Assembly: GCA_011800805.1 (NCBI GenBank)
Contig: MPNW01000390.1
Location: 117,561-181,560, forward strand
Source of the DNA: Hirudo medicinalis
Lineage: Eukaryota > Annelida > Clitellata > Hirudinida > Hirudinidae
Length of the DNA: 64,000 bases
Direction of reading: 5' to 3'
Under the pieces are notes generated by a model, which was not told the DNA's origin, made no database searches, and saw nothing but the letters and a program-made list of their open reading frames with translations. Positions 27,601-40,205 of this stretch are shown here, piece by piece (position 1 is the first letter of the stretch; each line of letters starts with the position of its first letter). The position numbers were made by a program, and so were the translations under genes.

Positions 27601-29495
27601 CAGATTTGTAATTGTAATTATACAAATTTTACAAATTGTAATTCATTGCAATTCATGATCACAAATTCAATTTCTTGAAAAATTCAAATGTATTAAAAAA
27701 TCACAGTTGTTCTCTAAAATTGAATTTAAATATTTTTCCTTGGCTAAAAATGCTGGAAATGGAAGCAAAATGATTGAAAGGAGAATGCAAAATGTGATCA
27801 TCACTTTATAAATATCGAGCAAATTGTCTTAACGAAATTAAATTGTATTACTGGTGATTGCTAATTGTTTAATAAAAAAAATTATAAAAAAAAAAATACC
27901 TATTTTTTTCTCTGTTGTCGTATCTTTACCTGCTGTCGTGGTGCTCAGAATTGTTGCTGGATAATACTTTAATTCAACTGCAATAATTGGTTTGGTACTT
28001 ATGAGTTCAATTTGAAGAAATAATTCGCACCATTTTTTGAAAAGTAAAGCTAATTTTATTACATTACAATACTTTAAATCTCTTTTGAGAAATGTTTTCT
28101 TTTGCTTGGAATGAATTTATTTCTTAATAGAAAATAGAAAGATCACCGGCAGAAAAAGGCCATATTAAAATCGTTCATTGTAAAAAAAATTAGCACAAAA
28201 AACTATCAACACTGAAGAAAAATTAGCGAAAAATAAATTAACAAATTTAAAGAAGGTGACTAAAAGCGCTTCTTGGTTATTTTGACAGAACGGTTGATAT
28301 TTAAACCAGTGATAGTTTCAAGCGAAAAGATGGAGTATTTTTATTTTGAAACCAAATTACATTCTGGCTTCTCTAAATCACTTGAAACTTGATACACTCT
28401 TGTTTACTTAACTTTCTCTATGACTAAACGTAAATTATCGAATACTAAATTTCAAAATTGGATTTATATTTTCTAAATTTCAAATTATTGAAAAAGAAAC
28501 GCTTTAAAAACTCGCCATCTCCCAGGCACGAAGTTACTGACATCTTAAATCGCGAAATTTTGTGCATCGACGAATTACTGCTGGGTATATAGATCAAATT
28601 CGCTCCTGTGAATATGTAACATTTATCTCTCCATTCCACTGCCAGGCATGGTTCGGAAAATATGCAGTGAATCTTGCAAGCTGATAAATCCACAGACTCG
28701 TCAATGGCAATGGCGCCTTTCACTCCAAAAGATTTTTTCGTTATCACGAACCAACGTGGTTGGCACTCTGGGGAGTGTGGCAATTCAATTTAGACTTTAA
28801 TGAAGTTGTCATTAAATTACTTTTAAATAAATGAGAAAAATGAGTCATTGAGAAGTATTTCCGTCGTATTAATTTTATAATTAATTATAATGTAATAATT
28901 ATAATAAACATTGAAGTGAAGTGGCAAACTTAAACTCGAGTTTAAAGTAATGTTTTCGACTAAAAAATACGCACCTATCATGCAGACAATGTAGTGCGTC
29001 TTCGTTTCCGGGCTGAGCCTCAGGAATAATTGGTCATTTTCGGCCACGAACCTTGGGTCCATTTTAATAACTAAAACATTCATTTATCTTTTTGATAAAT
29101 TGATTTCTTTGGTTGGTGTGACATTAAAGAGGGAATAACTTGCCCGTTTTATTTACGCCCCAAGTCCAAGCTCCTTTTAGGTTTGCGGCGTTGAGGATGG
29201 TGTTATGCAAAGAATAGTTTGTCATGAATTCAGTTAAAATTTCCATTTTACTAAACTGGTCCTCCAAATCCACTAGCATTCCTTTCGGGTTAGGCACCCT
29301 GCAAACGGCGGAGGCCTCCTGGCGAAGTTTCAGGGTGGAAGGGAGACCGTGGGAATAATAGCAAATATGATAAGTTTGATTGCAAAATGCATAGTAATTT
29401 ATTTCAAGTTCGGCTGCTTCTAGGCAGTAGAAAAAAATCAAGTTCAAGATCAGATTGACATTTGCGTTATTTATTACCCTTGTGAAATTGGTCAT
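24625..29495 (-). CDS. Receptor gene D: lectin-like / PAN / TM protein, no tail exon
   Basis: Eight exons: 29495-29144, 29070-28975, 28767-28516, 27977-27900, 27554-27480, 25409-25359, 24991-24884, 24689-24625; 1077 nt, 358 residues. The signal region includes NLILNLIFFYCLEA. Lectin-like half: FCNQTYHICYYSHG, sequon NYS, then GAWTWG; exon 2 ends HYIVCMI. The PAN-like exon has the Cys pattern ECQPRWFV...CKIHC...CLAVEW...CYIF...SCLGD. The stalk is built from four small phase-1 exons rich in Thr, Lys, Glu and Asp, the last ending SSWQT. The membrane exon YLVPGLIALGVVLVGY ends in KMIKK and a stop, so the cytoplasmic tail exon is absent. Intron 1 has a GC donor. The donor of exon 3 (GC) and the acceptors of exons 5 and 7 are less certain. 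Intron 5 holds a DNA transposon. Confidence 0.75.
25457..25864 (+). repeat. Left terminal inverted repeat of the intronic transposon
   Basis: 408 bp, inverse of 26852-27260. The outermost bases GGGGCATTCCAC are the same in both arms; scattered differences show the insertion is old. Confidence 0.8.
26852..27260 (-). repeat. Right terminal inverted repeat of the intronic transposon
   Basis: 409 bp, inverse of 25457-25864. The two arms could pair into a long hairpin in the unspliced gene D transcript. Confidence 0.8.
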
Positions 29496-30479
29496 TTTAC
29501 TGCGTAACTAAAAAGATATTGAAAACAGTTTGCTGCATGTTATCAAGTTTTGTTGCACGCATCAAGATGTTTTTGTGAGTTATTTCCATAAATTCAACCT
29601 TACGTCACGCAGAATGTTTGTGATTCGCTGTTTCACATTTGCCTGTAATTTAAGTTTTATTCTGAAATTGTTTCTTAAACATTTTATTAAAATAAACAAT
29701 ACAAATACAATTATTAACCAAGTTTTACTGAATTAATTGAAAAAATTAATCTAACTTCTCGTTAATTATTAATTGTGTCCTAATGTATCGATATGCTAAA
29801 ATCCAACATTTAACCATCCACAACTCCAGGAGATAATTTACATAAGTTAATTTGCAACTATCCATTTACATGTACGAGAAAGACATTTTACGAGACCATT
29901 TAGCAAAGATCAAGATACAATATAGTGCTTTTTTAATTCTTGTTAAGTTTAAAATTAATGTCCAAGGAGGACATGGAAATATTATTTTACAAAACCAGAA
30001 TCCCGTTGAAGGCAAATTAAGGACAAATTAGTTGATTGACCAAAGATTGGTCCACTATCGAACACAATTAAGCTGGATATTGCAGCTAAGAGCTAACGTT
30101 GACAGAATTGAGTTTCACAACATTTCATAATTTGATCACAAATATTGCCAAAAATCAATTAAATAAATAAATAAATTCATTCAGTTTTATGATTTTTATA
30201 TGATTTATTGAACAAATGAATCAACTTTAAGCTCTAAAGATTACTTCCTAGTAAAATGACAAGCTGTGATTACAAATAATCAATTTTTACATATTCTCCA
30301 ACATCTACGTTCTTGATGTTACTTCTTATAATTTATGCTGACCATAAGATTACATACCATATCTTGAATTTGAAATCACCGAAATTAAACAATATATTGC
30401 GGTGAGAACTCATTTTAATACGTTAATTGTTTTAATATTAGGTAATTATTTGAATAATATGTCGGAGTATGGTGAATTT
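29496..30479. other. Spacer between receptor genes D and E
   Basis: AT-rich, no exon or repeat recognised. It contains the presumed promoter of D and the 3' flank of E. Confidence 0.45.
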
Positions 30480-32376
30480 CTAATCCTCTGAAGAATCATC
30501 CATGGGTTTTCTGAAATTAAAAATTAACAATGATGCAAATGTTGTAATAAAAAATATTGTTACAATACAAAATAAAATAAATTATTGACTGCAATTAGTT
30601 GGCTAAGCAAATGTACAATGGGCATATATATGTTAATTTAGCCTACTCTTGAAACTGTCTAAAGAATTATTATTAATTAGAAATTTTAACAATTTTAAAT
30701 AATTAACAAATAGAAAAGTTGTTCTCACTGCTTGGTCAATCCGTAATAAATCATGACGACGACAGCCGACGAAATGGTGGCCAACAAATCTGTTTAGCGT
30801 TGTTTTGCAAAAGTTAGTTTTATTAATTCGAATTATTTGTTTAACAAAAATTAAAAGCAGAAATTATTAAATAAAATTTGAAATCGTATATTCATAGGAT
30901 AATTTAGCCACTTGAAGATTAGAAAATCACCGACATGTCACCCAAGGGTTTTTTATTTTTGTCATGTACCTCTCCTTGTCACCTAATAATTTGTTTACCA
31001 TGCTTCTTCTATATTTCACTGTAACTGTAAACATGACCAGTTAAAATGAGATCCTTAATTACTTTTAAAACATTTAAATAAAAAATTGGGAAGCCTTATT
31101 AGATTGAAATTATAAGTAGCAACAAATAAAAATGTAAGCAGCAAGAATCATATTTTAATAATTAAAATTATTTTAATATTTTGCAATAATTGTCCGAAAT
31201 TTATTAATTTAATAATTTACTCTTGAAAAGAAAAATCTCCAATCTAATCTACTCTAACATTGTAGAAAGACAAAATGCTTATAACTTATTATCCACATAA
31301 ACTAGCAAATAGACACAGACAAATCATTACACTTAAAACTAACTATCCCCAAGGCAATTTCTGATCGTTCTCATTGATGGATCCATTTCGTGGTATACCA
31401 CTCTGCTGCTTGGCTTCTGCTTCAACTCCTCCTCTGTCAAAACCAGGCCGCACTTTTGCGTCGACTTCTGCTCCCAGTCCAAACCACGGCAGTCAGCCTC
31501 TGTTCACAAAGTTCCTTGCACTCATCTACAGTATCAGCTTCAAATACGAACACTTGGCTATTTTCAGTTTGGAGGTTCGGCTTGACTTTCCAACCAGCTT
31601 TGCAAACTGAAGTGGAAATGTTTCCGAGAAATGATTGCTTTATGGAATGCGGAATCACCATCGTGTGCAGCAATTCAAGACATCAATGACATTTAAGATT
31701 GATGTGGAACCTACTCTCAGGATCTCGCTTAGGTTCATACAAACTTGTTTTGAATGCGGATGAATTGAATGAAATTGAATTGAAAATTATAATTGGGCTA
31801 CATTAAATAAATTATTATTGAACTTGTATTAATATCAACCTATGAATTTATGCCCATAATTTTATGCCCATAAAATACAAGTTACTTTACCTGTCGTACA
31901 GACTACTTGGAACGTCTTTTCGGTTGGTTTCAGTTTGTAAAAAAGATAATCACCATCAGCTACCATTCCGTCCTTTATCGTGACTTCTTTAATATTATTA
32001 AAATTTATTTCCACATACATATTTTCATTTCCATTATGTTTTTCCCACCGTCTTTCAAGGGCAGCCAGGTCCATTTTCCTTTGTCGAGTTTAGCGTGAAG
32101 AAGAATGTTAAGAAGAGAAAAATTTTTCACAAAATCGGTGACAACTGTCTCTGTGTAATAGTCCATGACAGCCAAGCTAGCATTTTTACTGACCTTTCTG
32201 CAGGCTTTGTTCGCTTCATCTATCGATGCGTTTCGCATAGCTACACCGTCACTGTAGAGACAAAAGTAAAAACGAGGGTTACAGAAAGCAAAATATTCAC
32301 TAGCTGCTACGTCTCTATCCCCAAGCCATGTTAGGGTAACCAGAGTCCAAAATTCAAATGTTTCTATGGCGAACAT
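30480..32376 (-). CDS. Receptor gene E: lectin-like / PAN / TM protein, frame disturbed
   Basis: Six exons: 32376-32049, 31986-31891, 31606-31344, 31024-30935, 30789-30729, 30510-30480. Signal region MFAIETFEFWTLVTLTWLG; lectin-like half FCNPRFYFCLYSDG, sequons NAS and NFS, GKWTW; exon 2 ends FQVVCTT. The PAN-like exon starts VCKAGWKV but is 263 nt, one base short of a frame: after CKELCEQ the reading continues one base off as DCRGLDW...KCGL...NCLGD. The stalk is 29 residues ending KNPWVT. Membrane exon of 61 nt (YLLATISSAVVVMIYYG), tail KPMDDSSED. With the single-base break it would be truncated inside the PAN domain, so it is a recent pseudogene, a null allele or a sequencing error; all splice sites and the rest of the frame are intact. 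Confidence 0.7.
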
Positions 32377-32456
32377 TTTTATATCGAAAGATATGTTGGA
32401 ATGACATTTCTGTGAACATTTTTAAATCGAAAGATCTGTCGGAATGACATTTCTGT
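32371..32456. repeat. 43-bp tandem duplication over the gene E start codon
   Basis: Two adjacent 43-bp copies, 32371-32413 and 32414-32456, with few differences. The inner copy contains the gene E ATG (32374-32376). The outer copy supplies another ATG (32417-32419), which opens a 21-codon frame that overlaps the start out of frame. Confidence 0.8.
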
Positions 32457-32918
32457 GATATTTATTCAGTCGATGTGTTGACAATGTTTGTCATTTTACA
32501 TTTTGCATTATCAATTGAATACAATCATTGTTTTGTTTCAAACCAAAATATTGCGTCACTAAAATACATTATTCATATTATATATGCGCAGCTTGACTGT
32601 ACTGGTACTGTGAATTTTGTGCCAAATGGTATAATGAACAAAAGAATTAAATAAAATTTATTACAAAAAAGTGACTTCACAAACAAACCCAAATTTTGGA
32701 TGCATTATTTATTTATTGTTGAAGAAAGTTTTACATTCGCTGTATGGTTAATGTACTTGTTCCTATCATTGACAATCTCTTTAATGAAATTGTTCAACAC
32801 TTCCTTATTTTGGAAATCAAAACCGTCAAGTTAAACATAATGGAATGAAACGGTAAAACGAATGTAATTTATCCATTCTTTGTCTACGTGTGAGTCATCA
32901 GCCGAATGAATCTCTTCA
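32457..32918. other. Intergenic, upstream of gene E
   Basis: AT-rich with no recognised coding or RNA signal; presumed to contain the gene E promoter. Confidence 0.4.
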
Positions 32919-33283
32919 TCATTCGTTGTCTGAGACATCGTCAAAATAAAATAAAATCTCTAAGTCACTCATGTCGATTTCTAATATTGATGCCATTTGA
33001 ATCACGTCAGGATATAATAACGTGTCATTTGAAATCGATTTAATGATATCTTCGAAATTCCCATCGGTATCCTTAGAAAATATTTTTGAAAGAAATATTA
33101 TGATATCGCAACGAGCTTAGCTGATCTTTCACGGATAGACTCTTCACGGATTCTTCGAAATACCCAACTTCCACAAGTTTCTTCAGAAGGAAGCTGTGAG
33201 GAGTTTCTAATGCTCTTCATGAGCGAGAAGGATTCTTCAAAAGGCGATGATACCAAAGTTTTGTAGTTTTTAAGAGTCAGCAT
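32919..33283 (-). pseudogene. Possible single-exon gene remnant, unknown family
   Basis: Minus strand: an open stretch from a Met at 33283 (MLTLKNYKTLVSS...EESIRERSAKLV) continues after one apparent missing base near 33100 as FLSKIFSKDTDGNFEDII...LEIDMSDLEILFYF and ends at a TGA at 32919-32921. Together about 121 residues, acidic at the end. I do not recognise the family. The amino-acid mix looks protein-like, but one frameshift is needed, so it is weakly supported. Confidence 0.3.
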
Positions 33284-33759
33284 TTTCGAATTTGAGCCAC
33301 ATTATCTCCATTGTTAATTTTCATTATATTGCAGGGTCTTTCGATAATATTCATTTTTATATATATAGACAATATATTTTTAGTTAAGAACTAAATCTCG
33401 TAAAAGTTTTTCATAGAACAAATTATCTTCCAGTTAGTTTTTCCTCTTTGTTAGTTAAGCTCGTAAATTTATTTCCATTGCAGTGTCTTGACTCATTTAT
33501 CTTTCAGCCAGAGAGAAGACGAAGACTCCATCGAGAGAATGTCTTTCCTGACAAATGGCTACACTTTGTGTCAGGCCACTTGAATATGTAAATTATTTGT
33601 GTATGCATGTGTAAACAATAAAATTTATGCCATTTGTCATAAGCATTTCAATCAATTTTATTTCAAACAAAAGTTCTCCAATTAAGTTGTCTCAGTGACA
33701 GAAAAGTGAGACTCCATTTAAAGACACAATGGGGTGGAAATGAGTGTCCTACTGAACAC
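33284..33759. other. Intergenic, no gene recognised
   Basis: 3' flank of the ankyrin gene and AT-rich spacer; an AATAAA-like TTTATT near 33658 (minus sense) could end the ankyrin transcript. Confidence 0.4.
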
Positions 33760-36525
33760 TTATTGTGCATTGCTGGTGAAGCAATTTTCCAGGTATGATA
33801 CGACATGCTCGTAAGAAGCCTGTCTCGCTTGTTCCATCGGAGAATGGCCATCCTGATTGACATCAAATTCAAATTTTAATGAGGTAGCAATTCAATCTCT
33901 TACTATCCATATAGAAAAAGTTCATATGGCAAATGTCCCCAAACGTTCTCTGAGCTTTTGACAAACCTTGTTCTTGAGGTCAATCTTGGCTCCTGCTCTC
34001 AGAAGTTCTTTGACTATCTCCAGATGACCAAAAAATGCAGCAGCATGCAGAGCACTCTCGCCATTCTAAAATTAACAGTTGATTGAAATCAAAAGCAACT
34101 ACTTGGACTTGTTTAAGCTGTACTAGGTTTTTGCACTTTTGCTGACTCGAGCATACAATGTTCTAGCACACAACATGCTAGGCTGCATTACTAGATACAA
34201 ATGACCCTCTTAAACCAAGACCAAGTTTTTAAGTTCGATAAGAAAATCCACCTGGAGTAGGCTGAGGTTGGGTTTGTATTTGAGAAGTTCCAGAACAACA
34301 TCCAGAAAGCCTTTATGGGCGGCCTTGAACAATGGGGTGGCACCGTCCTAAATGTTTATGGTTATGTGAAGTAATTAATTAATTAAGTAAGTAAGTAATT
34401 GATTATGAATAATTACTATGCAACGGCCATCAATTCTAAGTATTTTGCCTCATGTGATTATGCGTTGCACGAGATTTACAATCAAATGGTCATGCGTAAA
34501 ATAACGTCAGCAGTTTTATAGAATTCAACTTACGCACTACCTGACAATGACATGTGTGCGCTCGTGCGTGTGCTGAAAGGGCATTGCAACTTACCAACAA
34601 AAATAATGAAGTTGCACATAAAACCAGATTTAAAAGCTCAAGTGAGACATCAGATCATTGTAAATATCTATCTTTAATTTGAGGGATTAGTTTTAGAGTC
34701 TTATTTACAAAATACTTTAATTTTTTAAATGAAGTAATCAATGAAGATTATTATTATTATTTTGCATTTTTTGTGCTCCAGTGTGCCTTGCAAGCCGCCA
34801 CATTCTCTACATTACATACCGCATTTTGGAGACTTACAAAAGTTAGGATATCTGAGCTTATAATCTATGAATAGACAAAAAAGTGGGGAGCAGTTGGTCA
34901 AACACCATCGCAACCATGGGGAATCACTTTTAAACCGTGCTCAGGTGCACGGATGACTGCAGTGATGGGATACCACATACCAAAGCATCCTTTCACACTT
35001 ACTCCTATAGTAGAATACAGCTTGCTAGATAAGGTTAACTCTGAAAAATTGAAACTGGAACCAGTCTATTTATGAAAACCAGCAACGAAGTAGAGGATGA
35101 ATAGATGGAGCACCTTGACAAAGTTGCCATGTACATGTTTTTCTTACCTCTCTAGAGGCATCCACCTCGGCCGAAGCTTCAAGAAGTTCCTTGGCCACTG
35201 CTGCATGACCCATTTGACAGGCAATCCACAATGGTGTAGCGCCATCCTTTCAGCATAAGTATATTTTGATAATTTTAAATTGATGCTATACAAATAGAAG
35301 GACACATGCAGGATGCTATATACTATGATGAGCCATAAACCAATTTAACCTTCCTTGCAAGGCTGACATTTGCTCCTTTGCTCAAAAGGAATTTCACCAT
35401 CCCGAGGTGCCCATTCTGAGACGAAATGAAAAGTGGCGATGCCCCATCGACCATCTGGCAGTTAAGATCGGCATTGTGCTTCAGTAGTTCCTCTACCACC
35501 TCTAGGTGGTTGCATTGGCAGGCCACAAACAACGGGGTACCACCGTCCTGAAATTTTTTTAAACTACCTAAAATGTATGTTTATGCTCCTCAAATGCTGA
35601 TCCAAGATGCTCTTTTCAAAAACATCTTGCATGTTAGTCATTAAGTTGCAGAATATTTATATGCAACATATAGATTACAACTGCACGTTAGAGACTCACA
35701 TAACTAGGCACGTCAACAGGTGCTTCGTGTGAGATCAATTCTTTGACGATGTCGATGAAGCCTCCTTGCGCAGCAAAAAACAAAGCACTGGTACCAGTCT
35801 GGTGGAAAAAGATGGGAGGCCAAACTGATTCTTTTTAATAATAATTAATAAATAAAGCCACTCATTAACAGAATGCAACGTTTTAGTCATCTATCACTAA
35901 TAGCTGCATTTGTATAAATCATTTGGTAACGAAGCATTAAAACATCAATTTGTAACATATAAATTGAAATAAAAATTGCTCATAAAAAATAGTTACCAAT
36001 CTTCTTGCTGCTGGATCAGCACCACTTTTCAAAAGCTCCTGAACACACTCCAAGTGGTTATTTGCAGCTGCCAGAATTAATGGAGTTGTTCCTTCCTGAA
36101 ACAAAAATATTTAACATTCCATAAATATACAAATTTTCTCTTCCACAAATACAAATGAGAAATTTTTAAATGGGATCAAATTACTGAAGCTGAGTTAGAA
36201 CATCACTAATCCATGCTACTGTAAAAATAAACCTATACTTAAAGTCATTTGAAGAACAAAGTGGCTACAAAAGCAATACCAAACTAAAGAATTTTAAATG
36301 TGGAAAAATATTATTAACTATTGTCTTCATTAAATTATTTAAAATTGTAGAAAGTCAGATCTTCGATGAAGCTGAATGACACGCCCTTAAGCTTGAAAGC
36401 GAGAGATCAACCTTATCTTTGCAGTCTACATGGATCTGACCAGCTTCGATAACTTTTCTGATTTGATCCACGTTACCCTGAAGAGCCGCAAGATGTAGCT
36501 GCTGATCTGTGGGAGCTTCCTTAGG
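33760..36525 (-). CDS. ANKRD29: Ankyrin-repeat protein of the ANKRD29 type (start exon not found)
   Basis: Eight exons, all joined in phase 0: 36525-36412, 36095-35997, 35798-35700, 35547-35350, 35246-35148, 34347-34252, 34065-33967, 33852-33760 (stop TAA); 298 codons before the stop, close to human ANKRD29 (301). Each internal exon is one 33-residue ankyrin repeat (for example DGATPLWIACQMGHAAVAKE), except the fourth, 198 nt, which holds two. The first visible exon (PKEAPTDQQLHLAALQGNVD) has an upstream in-frame stop, so a short initiating exon is missing, probably just a few codons. Repeat phrases such as LFVACQCNHLEVVEELLKH and GESALHAAAFFGHLEIVKEL match ANKRD29 best as far as I recall. 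Function is not established; ankyrin repeats bind proteins. Confidence 0.88.
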
Positions 36526-37267
36526 CTTACAAATGCAAATTTAAATTTTGTTCTAAAGAAAATGTCATCCATTTTGTCAACATTGCCGGCAGATCACCAG
36601 TCTCTTACAATTAAAATATTGCAATGGTCCAACCTTGCTGGTCATGACGTAATTTTAAAGAGCGCAATAAAATTATGGCGTTTAAATTCGGTTGCAACTT
36701 GCTCTCGAAAACACAAGTCTAAGCCACAGACATCGCGTGAAAATATGTTTGGATAAAAGTGAGTTAAACTAAAATTAAAGCTACATGCTTTCCAGAAAAA
36801 AGAACGTAATGTATAACATTTGCTGGATTTTATTTAATTTTAACGTTAATAACTTGATTTCATTTTAATTATAATTAGCAGAAATAATTATTATCTCAAC
36901 TCGTAATCTCTGTGATTTATAACATAGTTCAAGGAGCATCGAAGTGGCTACTTTTAAAATTAATAATTGTATTAAATGTATAATTTAATTATAAAAATAG
37001 AGCATAATTTTTAGATAATTTGAAAATGAGGTTGTGTCCATTCTGACTAATTTGGGGGAATTCCTTTTTTTTAATTTCACTCTGACGTTATAATAAATGG
37101 AATCAGGTTATGAATCTTGATCCACTACTTTAACACCTTCATCATAAAGCATTTTTTTTAATTTTACGTAAAGGGAATCAATGTCCAAACTTGGAAGATG
37201 CTATGGTGAGACTTTCAATTGACATTAGACCTCTTATACATGCATTGGATGGTATTTTTCCACGTAG
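36526..37267. other. Upstream of the ankyrin gene, unresolved
   Basis: Should contain the missing first exon and the promoter of the ankyrin gene. AT-rich; no exon could be fixed. Confidence 0.4.
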
Positions 37268-37574
37268 GAATTGCGGCTACTCGTTCGATATGGCATAAGG
37301 GTAAGGCATAACCCCGAAGAAATCATCCCGATCTTAGAAACGAGAGAACATATATTTCAAGGAGATGAAGTTGAGGGTGATGGTGCTAATGAAAATGATG
37401 AAATTCTTTATTCTGATGACGATGGCGATGATGATGATGATGATGATGATGGTGATGATGACGACGATGAAAGTCACATTGATGATGATGATGACTATGA
37501 TGAGGAATTCAGCAACAAGGAAATGAATTTAATTTCACCACAAACAACTACTACCAGAAGCAGCCATTACTCAG
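37268..37574 (+). CDS. Possible exon of an unrecognised gene, with acidic repeat
   Basis: Follows an acceptor-like TTTTTCCACGTAG and ends at TCAG|GTAACT. It reads ELRLLVRYGIRVRHNPEEII and PILETREHIFQGDE, then an Asp-rich run coded by a GAT microsatellite (37420-37500), then Ser/Thr-rich. The first 35 residues look like real coding sequence; the acidic part is simple repeat. The remaining exons could not be joined to it, although 38788-38846 may be one. Confidence 0.35.
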
Positions 37575-38787
37575 GTAACTGAATACTGTTTTTGGTTAAG
37601 GAGACATTTTATTGAATTGTTCATTCAGTTAATTGTAAATAAGCCCTATACATTTTTTGAATGAGTAGCCATTTTAGTTTTGTTGTCTTCCAACAAGTAT
37701 TTGCATTTGATTATATCATATTGTTTCAATATAATTTTTTCAGATTGTGATTGCTTAGAGGTCGCCTTTTATTCATTTAAATATTTGACATTTTTTGACT
37801 TTATCTGCAGTGGAAGTTCAAGACAGTGACCTACAATGACCTACAATGACCTACAGTGACCCGGTCATTCATCATCCAATCAAATGCGATATCTTCTTCA
37901 GAAATGCAAGAGAGTTGTCTCAAAAAAAAGAAATTTTGAAACAAATGAAGGAAGAAAAATTGCAAAAGTTTTTTGCAATCCTCAACAAATCTGTTGATGG
38001 AAACTGGTCCAGAACATTCACGAAACATGTTTTATCAGAAAATGTGCTAACATTGCATCATTACCAATGTTGTCAGTGTCATCTTGAACCTTGAGTTATC
38101 ATGAATTAGATCTCTAATTTGTAAAAATTATATTCCAAGACATGTTAGAATCTGAGAATTCTGTGCTTGGTGATAAGCTTGTTGTTTCATGCTAATATTT
38201 TGCTTCCATTAATTAAATGATTCAATTTGAAACACTGTCATTGAATCTAAGCTGATGTTAAAGTTAACATATGCTCAAACAGAATCAGAATATCACGATT
38301 CTTCTACCATCAGCTACTTCTAACTTATGTAGATCATTCAAACAGAAAGGGTTAGCAGTGCTTCATGACATTTTAACATTGTTTGATGGTCTTAAAGTTC
38401 TGTTGATCGCACGCCTCTCTAATCAAATTCTGAATTGTTAGTTCCAAAAATTTGAATTATTATCTTTTCCATATTTTACTGATGTTATCAGTACCTTTGA
38501 TAACAATAACATTGAGAGTCAAAACTTGTTATTTCTATAAATCACTCGATGCTTGGCCTGATTTGTTGGATGATTTCGGAGGCGATTTATTACTTATTAT
38601 TCAATTATAATTTATAATAAATAATTTTAATAATAATAATAAATAATTTACTATAAATTAATCAATTATAGTCATTAATTTAATTATAAAACTGAAACAA
38701 AAGTGCATGGAAATGTTTGGGAATAATTGTTGTAAATAAAAGCAAAAAATCTATTCATTGTTTACATCTGCTTCATCATTTTCACAG

Positions 38788-38846
38788 CAACGAATCACGG
38801 CATTCCAATTACGCTCATTTGACTTTGAAAGGTATGATGAGCACAG
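38788..38846 (+). CDS. Possible short exon (59 nt)
   Basis: Good splice borders, TTTTCACAG| and |GTGAGT, enclosing 59 nt open in two frames (QRITAFQLRSFDFERYDEH in one). No family recognised; may belong with 37268-37574, but the phases do not settle it. Confidence 0.25.
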
Positions 38847-39417
38847 GTGAGTCATTCACACATAATTAACGTCCCCACAAGATTTTGTCTACAAAATTTT
38901 ACAACAAAAGTCTACAAATTTTGGAGAGTCTGAATAGAGATCGATTTCGTTTGAATTTGAGTGCATATTAATTAAATGATTAAATTAATTTAATTTAATT
39001 ATTAATAATTAATAAAATAATAAATTATAATTAATTAAATAAGAACTTAGAAGTAGGTTAGCGAAGGTCTTAGTAGCCATTGGAAATTCCAAGTTTCTGT
39101 CCTAAGTTTCAACCGAGACGCTCTTTCACGAACACGATTCGATAACTCCTCAGGACAAAAATATAGATTATTCTTTCAGTTGAGATTTGACCTGATTGAG
39201 GCAGAATATGGAGCCAGGTTATACTTTTTAGTCTCGTTAAAATGACATATTGGCACTGGTTCGATTCTTCATGCAACTATATTCACTACATATTTGATTT
39301 TAAATTTAAAGATCGTTTACAAGGAAAAGAAACAACAGTAACAGTAAGATATTTTGATGATGAGAATGTTAAGACGTAGTAATTGCAGACTTTTTCCTTT
39401 AGGAAATGCGTTTGCAG

Positions 39418-39624
39418 CTTATTTATGAAGATGAGAACCGTGACGAGGACGTCGGATGTGATGACGATGTAGAAGATGATGAGGACGGCGAGGATCTTGA
39501 TGACCTCCATCATTATTATGATGATGACGATGATGACAAATATTGTAATGATTATGATAAGGACAACCTCCGTTATAATTATTATGGTAATGACGATCAC
39601 TATGATGATGATAATGATGATGAA

Positions 39625-39668
<44 letters not shown>

Positions 39669-40173
39669 CGATGACGACGACGACGACAATGACGATGATG
39701 ATGATGATGACGGCGATGATGATGATGATGACGACGACGACGCTGCCGCTGATGATGACGATGACGACGCCTCTGCCGCTGATGATGATGATGGTGGTGG
39801 TGGTGGTGGTGATGGTGGTGGTGGTGGTGATGGTGGTGGTGGTGTCTCTGTGGCTTCAGGGACTTGACGTTCCGAATGTTTGTGACGTTTGTAACGAAAA
39901 TTAGAGGTCTGAATGTTCACAAAGCTTTCGCGGGCCAAACGACCATCGTTGTCCGACCCCCTCCTNTGATGGTGATGGTGGTGGTGGTGGTGGTGATGAC
40001 AATCACTATGATGATGATAATTATTATGGTGGTGGTGATGGTGGTGGTGGTGGTGATGATGACTATTATAATGATTATGATAATGATTATCACTATAATG
40101 ATGATAATTATTATAGTTATGACAATCACTATGATGATGATAATTATTATGGTGGTGTTGGTTATGGTGGTGG

Positions 40174-40205
<32 letters not shown>

